DNA of 64,000 nt, from positions 124,001-188,000 of the forward strand of contig CAAEVH010000024.1 in assembly GCA_900759445.1 (NCBI GenBank), in the 5' to 3' direction. The DNA comes from an uncultured Raoultella sp. (GTDB lineage Bacteria; Pseudomonadota; Gammaproteobacteria; Enterobacterales; Enterobacteriaceae). Under the pieces are notes generated by a model, which had not been told where the DNA came from, did no database searches, and worked only from the letters and a program-made list of their open reading frames with translations. Each line of letters starts with the position of its first letter. Position 1 is the stretch's first letter. Positions 63,894 through 64,000 of this stretch are shown here, one piece after another. A program made the position numbers and the translations under genes.

Positions 63894-64000
63894 TGAACGG
63901 GCTGTTAACCGGCAAACGTATGGTGATTACCGGCGCGGCACGCGGCCTGGGCTTTCATTTTGCCAAAGCCTGCGCGGAGCAGGGCGCTGACGTCGTGATG
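63893..64000 (+). CDS. short-chain dehydrogenase/reductase (partial)
   Basis: The first 36 codons of an SDR, cut by the right edge. The Rossmann motif TGAARGLG (VITGAARGLGFHFAKAC) is visible. ATG 63893 overlaps the TGA of the oxygenase gene. In such clusters an SDR oxidises the dihydrodiol or alcohol product of the oxygenase. Confidence 0.88.
   Translation, partial: MNGLLTGKRMVITGAARGLGFHFAKACAEQGADVVM

Overview
The window looks like chromosome from Klebsiella sensu lato (Klebsiella/Raoultella, Enterobacterales). Gene order and protein similarity follow the enterobacterial backbone speC-yqgA-pheV and nupG-mltC-yggX-mutY-trmB-yggL-yggN ... hemW-rdgB-yggU-yggT-yggS-yggR-yqgF-yqgE-gshB-rsmE-endA-sprT-galP-metK-yqgB-speA-speB. 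Klebsiella-type accessory blocks are set into it: a reverse-transsulfuration gene, a second citrate-fermentation cluster of the CitW type, a GH88/DUF2264 glycan operon and a Rieske oxygenase cluster. All family assignments come from reading the translated sequence and from memory of the families; no database search was run.

Layout: 1-3467, a cystathionine beta-synthase-like gene (cut by the left edge) divergent from a three-gene cystine-type ABC importer. 3477-9468, an AraC regulator divergent from an operon for an unsaturated uronyl glycoside (DUF2264 protein, LacY-type symporter, GH88 hydrolase, DJ-1 protein) with a good CRP site between them. 9469-13174, a decayed stretch beside tRNA-Phe with a GNAT gene, a TetR gene and two abutting pseudogenes, one apparently the 3' end of a sucrose isomerase. 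13175-16662, tRNA-Phe, yqgA and speC. 16709-26692, a CitAB/DpiBA-type two-component system divergent from citW, an FAH-family gene and citCDEFXG. 26730-39527, backbone housekeeping genes, with a xylose-type sugar ABC transporter where E. coli has ansB-yggM. 39544-48210, yggR split by a 7.7-kb AT-rich element. 48545-62000, a CsgD-like regulator and the yqgF to speB backbone. 61803-64000, an operator-rich divergent region between an MFS transporter and a Rieske oxygenase operon that runs off the right edge.

The most interesting region is the 7.7-kb integrated element (about 39590-47275). It is bounded by an 8-bp direct repeat and has inserted into codon 15 of yggR, a PilT-like ATPase gene. It carries a 599-residue large serine recombinase at the left end, a small resolvase at the right end, and a cargo of unrecognised proteins. 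The cargo includes a likely SLATT-domain membrane protein behind a structured ~470-bp non-coding leader, a protein with a HEPN-like R-x5-H motif, a membrane/coiled-coil protein paired with a small secreted protein, a long interrupted inverted repeat, and several palindromes. Both junctions make composite reading frames: the truncated yggR start overlaps the recombinase start codon, and the right end gives the rest of yggR a new in-frame start. The element may be an undescribed integrative defence or conflict island; its function is inference.

Several pathways are clustered. speC, speA, speB and metK together supply putrescine and the SAM needed for spermidine. The cit genes import citrate, cleave it to acetate and oxaloacetate, and build the lyase prosthetic group; the FAH-family gene sits where a soluble oxaloacetate-processing enzyme would be expected, because no oadGAB genes are present.
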